Source: JADZAI01 sp046348585
GTDB lineage: Bacteria; Pseudomonadota; Alphaproteobacteria; Micropepsales; Micropepsaceae
Direction: 5' to 3'
Assembly: GCA_046348585.1 (NCBI GenBank)
Contig: JAXMDZ010000003.1
Span: 124,001 to 188,000 of the forward strand
DNA length: 64,000 nucleotides
Position 1 is the stretch's first letter. The number at the start of each line of letters is the position of its first letter. The translations under genes were made by a program, and so were the position numbers. Shown piece by piece: positions 27,630 to 35,525 of the stretch. The notes under the pieces are model-generated. The model ran no database searches, was not told the origin of the DNA, and saw nothing but the letters and a program-made list of their open reading frames with translations.

Positions 27630-28388
27630 TCAGGACTCGTCGTCGGAGGTGGGCGCGAGCAGCTCGGCGATGTCGGCCTCGTCCAGCGGGTCCTCGTCGG
27701 CGGTGAGGGCGTCGGAGGGGCTGGGCATGACGAAGCCGGTGGGCACCGAGGAGTCGAGCAGGCCGGCGGCCTTCAGCTCGTCCATGCCCGGAAGGTCGGC
27801 CACCCGGTCGAGGCCGAAATGCTGAAGGAAGGCCTCGGTGGTGCCGTAGGTGACCGGGCGGCCCGGCGTGCGGCGGCGGCCGCGCAGCTTCACCCAGCCG
27901 ATCTCAAGCAGCAGATCGAGCGTGCCCTTGGAGACGCCGACGCCGCGGATCTCCTCGATCTCGGCGCGGGTGACCGGCTGGTGATAGGCGACGATCGCCA
28001 GGGTCTCGATGCCGGCGCGCGACAGGCGGCGCTGCTCGGTGGTCTCCTTGCGGAGCAGGAAGGCGAGATCGGAGGCCGTGCGGAATGCCCATTTTCCCGA
28101 TACGCGAACGAGATTTACGCCGCGATGTTCATAAATCGCCTGAAGTTCGGCGAGCAGTCCCGCGAGGTCCGCGCCCTGCGGCAGGCGGGCCTTCAGCGTG
28201 TCGTCGTCCAGCGGCTCGGCGGCGGCGAACAGCAGGGCTTCGAGCATTCGCAGATGCTGGACCGAATCCACGGCGGCCTCGTGCGCGGCCTCGTCCGCCG
28301 CCTGGTCGATGGCGAGGGCCTCGTCGTCACGGTCTTCAAGGGCGTCGGTCGGCTCGGGCATCGGCACTGTGGCGGTGGCGCGGGTCAT
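27630..28388 (-). CDS. scpB: Segregation and condensation protein B
   Basis: A winged-helix kleisin-interacting subunit of the Smc-ScpAB condensin that compacts and separates chromosomes. The 252-residue protein has the family segments LRMLEALLFAAAEPL, LETLAIVAYHQPVTRAEIEEIRG and TTEAFLQHFGLDRV. Acidic low-complexity extensions precede and follow the core. The ATG at 28388 has GGAGGGG seven bases upstream, which decides against longer in-frame readings into scpA. It follows scpA by 35 bases. Confidence 0.93.
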   Translation of the reverse strand: MTRATATVPMPEPTDALEDRDDEALAIDQAADEAAHEAAVDSVQHLRMLEALLFAAAEPLDDDTLKARLPQGADLAGLLAELQAIYEHRGVNLVRVSGKWAFRTASDLAFLLRKETTEQRRLSRAGIETLAIVAYHQPVTRAEIEEIRGVGVSKGTLDLLLEIGWVKLRGRRRTPGRPVTYGTTEAFLQHFGLDRVADLPGMDELKAAGLLDSSVPTGFVMPSPSDALTADEDPLDEADIAELLAPTSDDES

Positions 28389-28423
28389 GGGTTTCCCCTC
28401 CCTGCGGGCAATGGACGCCCGCG

Positions 28424-29260
28424 TCAAGCGGGCTGGTGGTCGTTGGCGGCGTCGAGCCGGGCGGCGCTGCGCAGGTAGATCGGCCCGAAGGCGTCGGCCT
28501 GGCGCAGCTGGAGCTTGCCGTCCTTGGCCATTTCGAGGCTGGCCGAGAAGGTGCTGGCGAGGGCGCTGCGGCGCAGGTCGCGGAATTCGGGCAGGTCCGG
28601 CAGGAAGGCGTCGAGCCGGCTCCAGTCCATGGCGAGGCCGATCATGCGCTCCAGCCGCTTGCGGGCCTCGTCGATCGCATAGACCGGGGCGCGCTTCACC
28701 GCCATGCGAACGCCCAGCGTGCGCGTGCGCTGGTCGGCATAGGCGCGCAGCAGGTCGTACATCGTGTCCGCCCACTGAGGCAGCTTGACGATGCGCACCC
28801 CTTCGGGCTGGCCCCGAAAGAACACGTCGCGGCCGAGCCGGTCGCGGGCCATCAGCCGGCCGCCCGCCTCGCGCATCGCCTGGAGGCGCTGGAGGCGGAA
28901 GGCGAGCCGGGCCGCCATCTCCTCGCCCGAGGGCTCGCCATTGGCCTTTTCGGGCTTGGGCAGCAGCAGGCGGGATTTGAGGTAGGCGAGCCACGAGGCC
29001 ATGACCAGATAGTCGGCCGCGAGGTCGAGGTCGGCCTTGGCGAGATGGCCGATGAAATCCAGATACTGATCCACCAGGCGCAGGATCGAGATGCGCCTCA
29101 GATCGACCTTCTGCGAGCGGGCGAGCGTCAGCAGCAGGTCGAGCGGACCCTCGAAGCCGTCGACATCGACGATGAACGCCTCGTTGGCGCCCGCGGCCGG
29201 CATGGTCAGGTCGAAGACGGGGTCTTCGCCCTGAACCTCGGCGTCGGGTGTGTCACTCAT
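28424..29260 (-). CDS. scpA: Segregation and condensation protein A
   Basis: The kleisin subunit of the Smc-ScpAB complex, 278 residues. The N-terminal motif FEGPLDLLLTLARSQKVDL (about residues 34-52) binds Smc. YLDFIGHLAKADLDLAADYLVMASWLAYLKS is the family helix, quoted here only by its ends YLDFIGHL and MASWLAYLKS. The ATG overlaps the nagZ stop (ATGA). The nagZ-scpA-scpB order is a standard alphaproteobacterial cluster. Confidence 0.94.
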   Translation of the reverse strand: MSDTPDAEVQGEDPVFDLTMPAAGANEAFIVDVDGFEGPLDLLLTLARSQKVDLRRISILRLVDQYLDFIGHLAKADLDLAADYLVMASWLAYLKSRLLLPKPEKANGEPSGEEMAARLAFRLQRLQAMREAGGRLMARDRLGRDVFFRGQPEGVRIVKLPQWADTMYDLLRAYADQRTRTLGVRMAVKRAPVYAIDEARKRLERMIGLAMDWSRLDAFLPDLPEFRDLRRSALASTFSASLEMAKDGKLQLRQADAFGPIYLRSAARLDAANDHQPA

Positions 29261-30279
29261 GCGATCGCGGTTCCGCCTGACAGGAGGTGGGCCAGCCGGG
29301 CGGCCCCCTTTCCGGCGTCGAAGTCGGACGGCGGGGCGATTCTGTCAAGCGCGGCGGCGGCGCGGCGGGCGGCGTCGCCGTCCAGCTTGCGCGCCCCGGC
29401 GAGGCATTCGCGCATTTCGGCGAGGTCGCCCGAGCAGTGCAGCACCACGTCGCAGCCGGCGACCAGCGAGCGATGGGTGCGCTCGTCGAAGCCGCCGGTG
29501 AGGGCGTTCATGCCGACATCGTCGCTCATCAGCAGCCCGTCGAAGCCGATCTCGCCGCGGACGATGTGGTGGACGACGCGCGAGGAGAGCGTCGCGCAAC
29601 GCTCCGGGTCGAGCGCCGCATAGACGACATGGGCGGTCATCGCCATCGGCATGTCGGCGAGGCTGCGGAACGGCACGAAATCGGTGCGGCTCAGTTCCTC
29701 GTGCTCGGTTTCGAGGACCGGCAGTTCGAGATGGCTGTCGGCGCGGGCCCGGCCATGGCCGGGGATGTGCTTGATGACCGGCAGCACCGCGCCGTCGAGA
29801 AGGCCCTCGGCGACGGCGCGGCCGAGTTCGGCGATCTGGTTGGTCTCGCGGCCCAGCGCCCGGTCGCCGATGATGCCGTGCCCCTCGTCGTGCAGGAGAT
29901 CGAGGCAGGGCGAGCACGAGACGTTGATGCCGACCTCGCGCAGTTCGGTGGCGATCAGGCGGCTGTTGAGGAAGGCGGCCTCAAGGGCGGTTTCCACGTC
30001 GCGAGCATAGATGTCGGCGAAGGCGGCGGCCGGCGGCGGGTGACGCCAGACCGGGCCTTTCAGGCGGGCGACGCGGCCGCCTTCCTGGTCGATGAGGATG
30101 GGCACGTCCGCCCGGCCGGACACCTCGCGCAGTTCGTCGGTGAGGCGCAGGAGCTGCGCCTTGTCGGCGATGTTGCGGGAAAAGACGATGTAGCCCCAGG
30201 GATCGGCCTCGCGGAAGAAGGTGCGCTCGGCGTCGGTAAGGGCGAGGCCGGACATGCCGAAGATCAGGGCGGAGGTCAT
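29257..30279 (-). CDS. nagZ: Beta-N-acetylhexosaminidase
   Basis: A family 3 glycosidase that removes N-acetylglucosamine from anhydromuropeptides during cell-wall recycling in the cytoplasm. The 340-residue protein has the general acid-base motif KHIPGHGRARADSH and the nucleophile aspartate in LMSDDVGMNAL. The DQEGGRVARLKGP segment is also typical. No signal peptide is present, consistent with NagZ. Its stop overlaps the scpA start, so translation is coupled. Length is normal. Confidence 0.95.
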   Translation of the reverse strand: MTSALIFGMSGLALTDAERTFFREADPWGYIVFSRNIADKAQLLRLTDELREVSGRADVPILIDQEGGRVARLKGPVWRHPPPAAAFADIYARDVETALEAAFLNSRLIATELREVGINVSCSPCLDLLHDEGHGIIGDRALGRETNQIAELGRAVAEGLLDGAVLPVIKHIPGHGRARADSHLELPVLETEHEELSRTDFVPFRSLADMPMAMTAHVVYAALDPERCATLSSRVVHHIVRGEIGFDGLLMSDDVGMNALTGGFDERTHRSLVAGCDVVLHCSGDLAEMRECLAGARKLDGDAARRAAAALDRIAPPSDFDAGKGAARLAHLLSGGTAIA

Positions 30280-30321
30280 GAGTGCCGTTCAGCGTTGGAG
30301 CCGGGGGTGTCGGAGATGGCG

Positions 30322-30349
30322 GCGCCGGCCGCGATGAGGCGGCCGGCGC
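30322..30349 (-). terminator. Perfect GC hairpin between SPOR gene and nagZ
   Basis: Eleven-base arms GCGCCGGCCGC and GCGGCCGGCGC flank a six-base loop, 41 bases past the SPOR gene stop. There is no T-run after it on the minus strand, so it may slow or stabilise rather than strictly terminate. Confidence 0.5.
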
Positions 30350-30390
30350 GGGTTAGCATAGGGGCATTCGCGCGGCTGCGGAATGCGGCG

Positions 30391-31272
30391 TCAGGGCTGC
30401 CCGACCATGCAGGAGCCGCCGCGGGTGCGCAGCACCTCGCACATCGCCACCGCATCGGCGCGGGTGGCGAAGGGACCGACGCGCAGGCGATACCAGACGC
30501 CCTTGTCGCCGAGGTCCACGCGCTTGATGTCGGGCTTGAGTGCGCCCAGCAGGTCGCCGTTGCGCTTCTTCATCGCCTGCCAGTTGGTCGCGGCCTCGGC
30601 GTCGTCCTTGTAGGCGCCGACCTGCACCACGAAGGCCCCCGAGGCGGCCGATTTGTCGGCGGCGGCGTCGGCGACGCCGGGATCGACCTTGTCGATTTCG
30701 GCGGCGAGCGCGGCGGCCTGTTCCTTGGCCTTGGTCTCGGCGGCGATCTGTTCGGCGGTCGGGGCGGCGGTCGCGGGATCGGCCGCGAGGGCGGCGTCGC
30801 CCTCCTCCGCCGCGCCCGGCATTTCGAGCGGTTCGGCGGCCGGCGGCGCGGCCGTCATCGCGGCGGCGGGCGGCGGCGGCAGATCGACCGGCGTTTCGGG
30901 CGGCGGCGCGAGTTCGCCGGCGGGCGCTTCGGCGGCTGCTTCCGTCTCGGCCCCGGCGATGCGCTCGTAGATCAGCTTGTCCTGGTCGGGCACGGTGGTG
31001 CCGCCGGGGTTCTCGGGCGGAATGCGGATCGGACCGGCGTCTGCGGCGATGACCGGCGGCGCGCCGCGATCGCCCTGGCGGACGCCCTGCTGGTAGGCGA
31101 CCCAGACCACGGCCCCGAAGGCCAGAAGAACGAGGCCCGTCAGGATGATGAAAAGCGGGCTGCGGGTGCCGCCGCCTTCGTCGTCCTCGAGCGTCGCGTC
31201 GTACATGAAGTCGCTGTGGAAGCGGCGATCATACTCGGCCTGATCGAAGCCTCCGCGGTCGACATTGCTCAT
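30391..31272 (-). CDS. SPOR domain membrane protein
   Basis: A 293-residue inner-membrane protein that probably acts at the division septum. It has a short cytoplasmic N-terminus, one helix (about residues 39-60, PLFIILTGLVLLAFGAVVWV), a long Pro/Ala/Glu-rich periplasmic linker, and a C-terminal SPOR domain (GAFVVQVGAYKDDAEAATNW to the end) that binds denuded glycan strands. The ATG at 31272 opens the compact reading. In many Alphaproteobacteria argS precedes this gene; here the neighbour is a SIMPL-domain gene. The 154-base gap upstream shows no gene. Confidence 0.88.
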   Translation of the reverse strand: MSNVDRGGFDQAEYDRRFHSDFMYDATLEDDEGGGTRSPLFIILTGLVLLAFGAVVWVAYQQGVRQGDRGAPPVIAADAGPIRIPPENPGGTTVPDQDKLIYERIAGAETEAAAEAPAGELAPPPETPVDLPPPPAAAMTAAPPAAEPLEMPGAAEEGDAALAADPATAAPTAEQIAAETKAKEQAAALAAEIDKVDPGVADAAADKSAASGAFVVQVGAYKDDAEAATNWQAMKKRNGDLLGALKPDIKRVDLGDKGVWYRLRVGPFATRADAVAMCEVLRTRGGSCMVGQP

Positions 31273-31426
31273 CGTCTGCTTCCCCAACGCAGGCTCGCGG
31301 GCGAGGCCCGGCCTGCGATTCGATTCATTCTGCAGTCTAGCAGTGCGATCACGGCAGAATACGGGCGATCGGGAGGACGGGTGCGCCTTATTGGTCAACG
31401 AAGCGTTAAGGGCGCCGGACCGCCGC

Positions 31427-32158
31427 TCAGTCGAGGTAGAAGGTGACGTTGGTGACGACGCGGACGTTCTTGTCGATCGAGCGGTCGTCGGAGCCGTATT
31501 CGCCCGAATCCGAATCGGCGTCGCGGATTTCGAAGCCGCCCTGCTGGGCGGTGCGGATCGAGCCGACGGTAACGCCCGCGTTCTTGGCGAACTCGTCGGC
31601 GGCGACGCGGGCATTCTGCGCGGCCTCGCGCAGCATGTCGGGCTTGATCGCGTTGAGGCCGGTGAAGAGGAAGCGCGGCTGGCTGTCGGTGAGCAGCACG
31701 CCCGCCGCGATGAGGTCGCCGGTCTTCTGGCTCGCCGCATAGACCGCCATCACGTCAGGCGTGGTGACGACGAGGCTGCCGGAGATTTCGTAGCGGGTCT
31801 CGATCAGCGCGCCGTTGGCGTCGCGGAACTCGCTCTGCCCCACCGAGGTCTGTCCGGCGAGGACCGCGCCATCGGCGAAGCCGTTGGCGGCGAGGAAGTC
31901 GCGGATGATGCGGGCATTGGCCTCGGCCTCGGCGTAGCCGGCCTTGAGATCGGCGTTCGAGACCTTGTAGCCGATGGACCAGATCGCCTGGTCGGCCTTC
32001 ACCTGGCGCTCGGCGAGGCCCTTGACGTCGGCGGTGTCCACCAGGGCGGAGTTGACCGTGGTGCGGCTGACGAAATAGCCGCCCGCCGCGATCCCCAGTC
32101 CGATGGCGAGGCCGGCCGCCACGAGGGCGGCGCCGCCGGTTCCGGTCGATTGGCTCAT
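31427..32158 (-). CDS. SIMPL (DUF541) domain protein
   Basis: A 243-residue exported or membrane-anchored SIMPL/DUF541 protein. It has an N-terminal hydrophobic segment (ALVAAGLAIGLGIAAGGYFV). The family core follows: VKGLAERQVKADQAIW, AEAEANARIIRDFLAANGF, QTSVGQ, and YEISGSLVV. It ends TNVTFYLD. The first helix may be an uncleaved anchor. The family has no settled function, with links to envelope stress and outer-membrane integrity in various bacteria. It replaces argS in a conserved order and is followed upstream by the repeat array. Confidence 0.85.
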   Translation of the reverse strand: MSQSTGTGGAALVAAGLAIGLGIAAGGYFVSRTTVNSALVDTADVKGLAERQVKADQAIWSIGYKVSNADLKAGYAEAEANARIIRDFLAANGFADGAVLAGQTSVGQSEFRDANGALIETRYEISGSLVVTTPDVMAVYAASQKTGDLIAAGVLLTDSQPRFLFTGLNAIKPDMLREAAQNARVAADEFAKNAGVTVGSIRTAQQGGFEIRDADSDSGEYGSDDRSIDKNVRVVTNVTFYLD

Positions 32159-32581
32159 GGGAAATCCTCCGCCGGCGGATGATCGCGGCGGAGGATGAGA
32201 GCGCGGAGATTGAGGCCGGTTTAGGGCGGGGTGGCGGGGTGGCGGGGTGCGTCCTTCGAGACGGCCGCTTTGCGGCCTCCTCAGGATGAGGACCGTTGGG
32301 GGGCCTTGGGATTTGGGTTTGCTGAACCGTTGTGCGTCCTTCGAGACGGGCGCGCAGCGCCCTCCTCAGGATGAGGACCGTTGGGGCCTTGGGATTTGGG
32401 TTTGCTGGACCGTTGTGCGTCCTTCGAGACGGGCGCGCAGCGCCCTCCTCAGGATGAGGACCGCTGGGGGGCCTTGGGAATTGGGTTTGCTGGACCGTTG
32501 TGCGTCCTTCGAGACGGGCGCGCAGCGCCCTCCTCAGGATGAGGAGCGTTTGAGAAGACCTGGGATGAGGACCGTTGGGGA
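32159..32581. other. 423-base intergenic region with tandem palindromic array, no gene
   Basis: Lies between the SIMPL start and the dgt stop. Positions 32221-32246 hold a short GGGGTGGC repeat; 32247-32545 hold four palindromic units. The tail 32546-32581 repeats GGATGAGGACCGTTGGGG partially. Reading frames through it are repetitive and translate to Arg/Pro-rich sequence, so I do not call a gene. Confidence 0.75.
32247..32545 (+). repeat. Four-unit tandem array of 46-base palindromic repeats
   Basis: Units run 32247-32292, 32332-32377, 32415-32460 and 32500-32545, giving a period of 83-85 bases. Each starts GTGCGTCCTTCGAGACG and ends CCTCCTCAGGATGAGGA; units 2-4 share a GGGCGCGCAGCGCCC core, unit 1 has a GGCCGCTTTGCGGCC-like core. 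Spacers of about 38 bases are also conserved (GGGCCTTGGG, TTTGGGTTTGCTGGACCGTT). All units face the same way. The conserved spacers show that unit plus spacer was duplicated together. Confidence 0.92.
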
Positions 32582-33787
32582 TCAGAGGGGGTCGGTGTCG
32601 AGGCCGAAGAGGCGTTTGTGCTCGATGAGGGCGAAGCGGTCGGTCATGCCGGCGATGTAGTCGGAAACCACGCGGCCGGTCGCCGGGTTGCGCGGGCCAG
32701 CGGTGATGTTGCGCCATTCGTCGGGCATCAGGCGCGGCTCGTTGATGAAGGCCTCGAACAGCTCGCGCACCACACGGTGCGCCTTGCCGACCATGCGCAT
32801 GACCCGCCAGTGGCGGTACATGTTGAGGAACAGGAAGTCCTTGAGCGTCCGCATCGAGCGGTCCATCTCGGGCGTGAAGGCGGCGAGCGGGCGGCCGAGG
32901 GCGCGCACATCCTCGACCGAGGCGACGCCGCTCTCTTCGGCCCGGCGGCGGGTCTCGCCGATCAGATCCTCGATCATCAGGCCGATCAGGTCGCGCACCG
33001 CTTCGTGCGCGAGGCGGCTGCGCTCCACGCCCGGCCAGCGTTCCTCGACCTTGCGGAAGGCCTCGCCCACCATCGGCAGCGACATGAGGTCGTCGATGGT
33101 GAAGAGGCCGGCCCGCAGGCCGTCGTCGATGTCGTGATTGTTGTAGGCGATGTCGTCGCTGAGCGCGGCGATCTGCGCCTCCGGGCCGGCATAGGTGGAG
33201 AGTTCGAGGGAATGGACGGCGTCGTAGCCGGCGATCGCTTCCGGCAGCGGATCATTGGCGAGCCGGGGCAGCAGCGGGCCGTTGTGCTTGGCGATGCCTT
33301 CCAGCGTCTCCCAGGTGAGGTTGAGGCCGTCGAAGGCCGGATAGCGGGCCTCCAGCTTGGTCATCAGGCGGATCGCGTGGGCGTTATGGTCGAAACCGCC
33401 ATAGGGCTTCATGCATTCCGCGAGCGCGTCCTCGCCGGCATGGCCGAAGCAGGTGTGGCCGAGGTCGTGGGCGAGGGCCAGCGCCTCGGCCAGATCCTCG
33501 TCGAGGCCAAGGACGCGCGAGATCGAGCGGGCGATCTGGGCGACTTCGAGCGAATGGGTGAGCCGCGTCCGGTAGTAATCGCCCTCGTGATAGACGAAGA
33601 CCTGGGTCTTGTGTTTCAGCCGCCGGAACGCCCCGCAATGGATGATGCGGTCGCGGTCGCGCTGAAGCGGCGTGCGGGTGCGGCTTTCGGCCTCGGGATG
33701 GAGGCGGCCGCGCGTGGCGGCGGCCTTGGTCGCCCAGGGGGCGAGCCCGTCCGGGGTGTCGAAGGCGGTGACAGACGGCCGCGCCAT
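32582..33787 (-). CDS. dgt: Deoxyguanosinetriphosphate triphosphohydrolase-like protein
   Basis: An HD-domain dNTP triphosphohydrolase, 401 residues, cytoplasmic. Metal residues are in RLTHSLEVAQIARSI and HDLGHTCFGHAGEDAL, and the RDRDRIIHCGAFRRL motif near residue 50 is typical of the Dgt family. I chose the ATG at 33787 (MARPSVTAFDTP), because the 29 residues before it in frame do not look like the family. It is divergent to erpA with 86 bases between starts. In the usual order argS follows it; here the repeat array does. Confidence 0.92.
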   Translation of the reverse strand: MARPSVTAFDTPDGLAPWATKAAATRGRLHPEAESRTRTPLQRDRDRIIHCGAFRRLKHKTQVFVYHEGDYYRTRLTHSLEVAQIARSISRVLGLDEDLAEALALAHDLGHTCFGHAGEDALAECMKPYGGFDHNAHAIRLMTKLEARYPAFDGLNLTWETLEGIAKHNGPLLPRLANDPLPEAIAGYDAVHSLELSTYAGPEAQIAALSDDIAYNNHDIDDGLRAGLFTIDDLMSLPMVGEAFRKVEERWPGVERSRLAHEAVRDLIGLMIEDLIGETRRRAEESGVASVEDVRALGRPLAAFTPEMDRSMRTLKDFLFLNMYRHWRVMRMVGKAHRVVRELFEAFINEPRLMPDEWRNITAGPRNPATGRVVSDYIAGMTDRFALIEHKRLFGLDTDPL

Positions 33788-33873
33788 GGGGGCTGGCTCC
33801 CGTTTGAAATTCGCAAGTCGAAGCCCCACACTATACAGGTCCGCCTGCGAAGAGATGAAGGCCGCCCCCCGCA

Positions 33874-34215
33874 ATGACGACCGAGACCGCCCTGCCCGTC
33901 GCGATTTCGCCCGCCGCCGCCAGGCGGATCGGCGAGATCCTCGCCGGCGAAGCGCCCGGCACGATGCTGCGGGTCGCCGTGAACGGCGGCGGCTGTCAGG
34001 GCTTTTCCTACGATTACAGCTTCACCGCCGAGCGCGCGGCGGACGATTTCGTGCTGCGCGAGGGCGGCGCGACCGTGCTGGTGGACCCGGTGTCGGCCGA
34101 ATACCTGGCCGGGTCGGTGCTGGACTGGGTGGACGAGCTGATCGGCGCGTCGTTCCAGATCCGCAACCCCAACGCGAAATCCTCCTGCGGCTGCGGCACC
34201 TCGTTCTCGCTCTGA
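33874..34215 (+). CDS. erpA: Iron-sulfur cluster insertion protein ErpA
   Basis: An A-type carrier that transfers Fe-S clusters to apo-proteins. The 113-residue protein has the three conserved cysteines: one in GGGCQGFSY and two in SSCGCGTSF at the C-terminus. The RVAVNGGGCQGF and LVDPVSAEYLAGS segments match the HesB/IscA family. ErpA rather than IscA is likely because no isc or suf genes are near. The start lacks an obvious close Shine-Dalgarno; an ATG at 33855 is out of frame. Confidence 0.93.
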   Translation: MTTETALPVAISPAAARRIGEILAGEAPGTMLRVAVNGGGCQGFSYDYSFTAERAADDFVLREGGATVLVDPVSAEYLAGSVLDWVDELIGASFQIRNPNAKSSCGCGTSFSL

Positions 34216-34284
34216 GCCGCTGCGGCGTTTTCAGACCGGGCGAAGCGCGCTAGGAGTCGCCTCCTCAATCCTGGGAGGGGTTCC

Positions 34285-34653
34285 ATGCGCTACGCCGTTC
34301 TTGCCCTGGGCTGCGCCGTTCTGGCAGGCAGCGCCGCCGCCGAGTTCTATCGCAGCCCGGCCGTCGAGGCCTGCCACGAGGCGATCGTCGCGAGCCTCGC
34401 GACCAACACGACCTATGACGCCTTCATTCCGACCGAGTTCCTGGACGATGCGCGCATCCTGCGCTGGGAAGCGCCCTATAGCGACGCCAACAAGACCGAG
34501 GTCGCAACGCTGGTGCTGCTGGAAGGCAAGGCGCGGCTGCTCGCCGACCGTTCCAAGTCCGAAGACGTGACCGCCAAGTGCGGGCTCAACAACGACAAGG
34601 TCGAGGCCTCCGACATCCTCAAGGGGCACGGCCTGCCGGACGACGCGCAGTGA
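34285..34653 (+). CDS. Small secreted protein of unknown function
   Basis: A 122-residue protein with a signal peptide (MRYAVLALGCAVLAGSAAAE). The mature part has two cysteines (VEACHEAIVA and TAKCGLNND) that could form a disulfide, and an EVATLVLLEGKARLLAD beta segment. I do not recognise the family with confidence. It starts after a GGGAGG-type ribosome site, and its TGA overlaps the GTG start of xth (GTGA), so the two are coupled. The link to a DNA-repair nuclease looks positional, not functional. Confidence 0.75.
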   Translation: MRYAVLALGCAVLAGSAAAEFYRSPAVEACHEAIVASLATNTTYDAFIPTEFLDDARILRWEAPYSDANKTEVATLVLLEGKARLLADRSKSEDVTAKCGLNNDKVEASDILKGHGLPDDAQ

Positions 34654-35432
34654 AGATCGCCACCTGGAACGTCAATTCGGTCAAGGCGCGGCTCGACTCC
34701 GTGCTGACCTGGATGAAGCAGGCCGAGCCGGACGTCGCCGGGTTCCAGGAGATCAAGTGCGTCGACGACGCCTTCCCGCGCTTCGAGTTCGAGGCGATGG
34801 GCTACAAGGTCGAGACGCACGGGCAGAAGACCTATAACGGCGTCGCGCTGCTCTCGAAGCATCCGATCGAGGATGTGACGCGCGGCCTGCCCGGCTTCGC
34901 CGACGAGCAGGCGCGCTATATCGAGGCGCTGATCGCGCCCAGGGGCAAGGCGGCGGTGCGCGTCGTCTGTCTCTACCTGCCGAACGGCAATCCCGCGCCG
35001 GGCGACAAATACGATTACAAGCTCGCCTGGATGGAGGCGTTGCAGGCGCGCGTGCGGCAGCTTCTCAAATGGGAGGAGCGGCTGGTGGTGATGGGCGATT
35101 ACAACGTCATCCCGGCGGCCGAAGACGTGCACGACCCGGCCGCCTGGGCGAAGGACGCGCTGTTCCTGCCGCAAAGCCGCGCGGCCTGGCGGCGGCTCGT
35201 GCATCTCGGCCTGACCGATGCGGTGCGGGCCTGCAACCGGCAACCGCATCAATACACGTTCTGGGATTATCAGGGCGGCGCGTGGCCGAAGAACAACGGC
35301 ATCCGCATCGACCATATCCTGCTGTCGCCGCAGGCCGCCGACCGGCTGGAAGAAGCCGGAATCGACCGCCATGTGCGGGGTTGGGACAAGGCGTCCGACC
35401 ACGTTCCGGTGTGGTGCCGCCTGAAGGGCTGA
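34650..35432 (+). CDS. xth: Exodeoxyribonuclease III
   Basis: An AP endonuclease and 3'-5' exonuclease in base-excision repair, 260 residues. Family motifs are KIATWNVNSVKARL, GFQEIKCVDD (metal-binding Glu), VCLYLPNGN, VMGDYNVIPAAEDVHDP and the C-terminal RIDHILLSP and ASDHVPVWC with the catalytic Asp-His. Translation starts at a GTG that overlaps the preceding gene's stop. The product is full length. The erpA-xth neighbourhood is frequent in Alphaproteobacteria. Confidence 0.95.
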   Translation: MKIATWNVNSVKARLDSVLTWMKQAEPDVAGFQEIKCVDDAFPRFEFEAMGYKVETHGQKTYNGVALLSKHPIEDVTRGLPGFADEQARYIEALIAPRGKAAVRVVCLYLPNGNPAPGDKYDYKLAWMEALQARVRQLLKWEERLVVMGDYNVIPAAEDVHDPAAWAKDALFLPQSRAAWRRLVHLGLTDAVRACNRQPHQYTFWDYQGGAWPKNNGIRIDHILLSPQAADRLEEAGIDRHVRGWDKASDHVPVWCRLKG

Positions 35433-35525
35433 GCCTTCGGCGAAAATGCCGCGGCGATCCCCCTGACGCCCCCGCCCCCGGCATGCGAGCGTCGAGCCCG
35501 GATTCAATCAGACCGGGGTTCCGTC

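Noticed and set aside
32247..32545. CRISPR-like look of the 32.2-kb array
   Set aside because: Repeat and spacer are both conserved, repeats are 46 bases and palindromic, spacers are near-identical, and no cas gene is near.
32247..32660. 137-residue frame running through the palindromic repeats
   Set aside because: It repeats with the DNA and has no independent coding signature.
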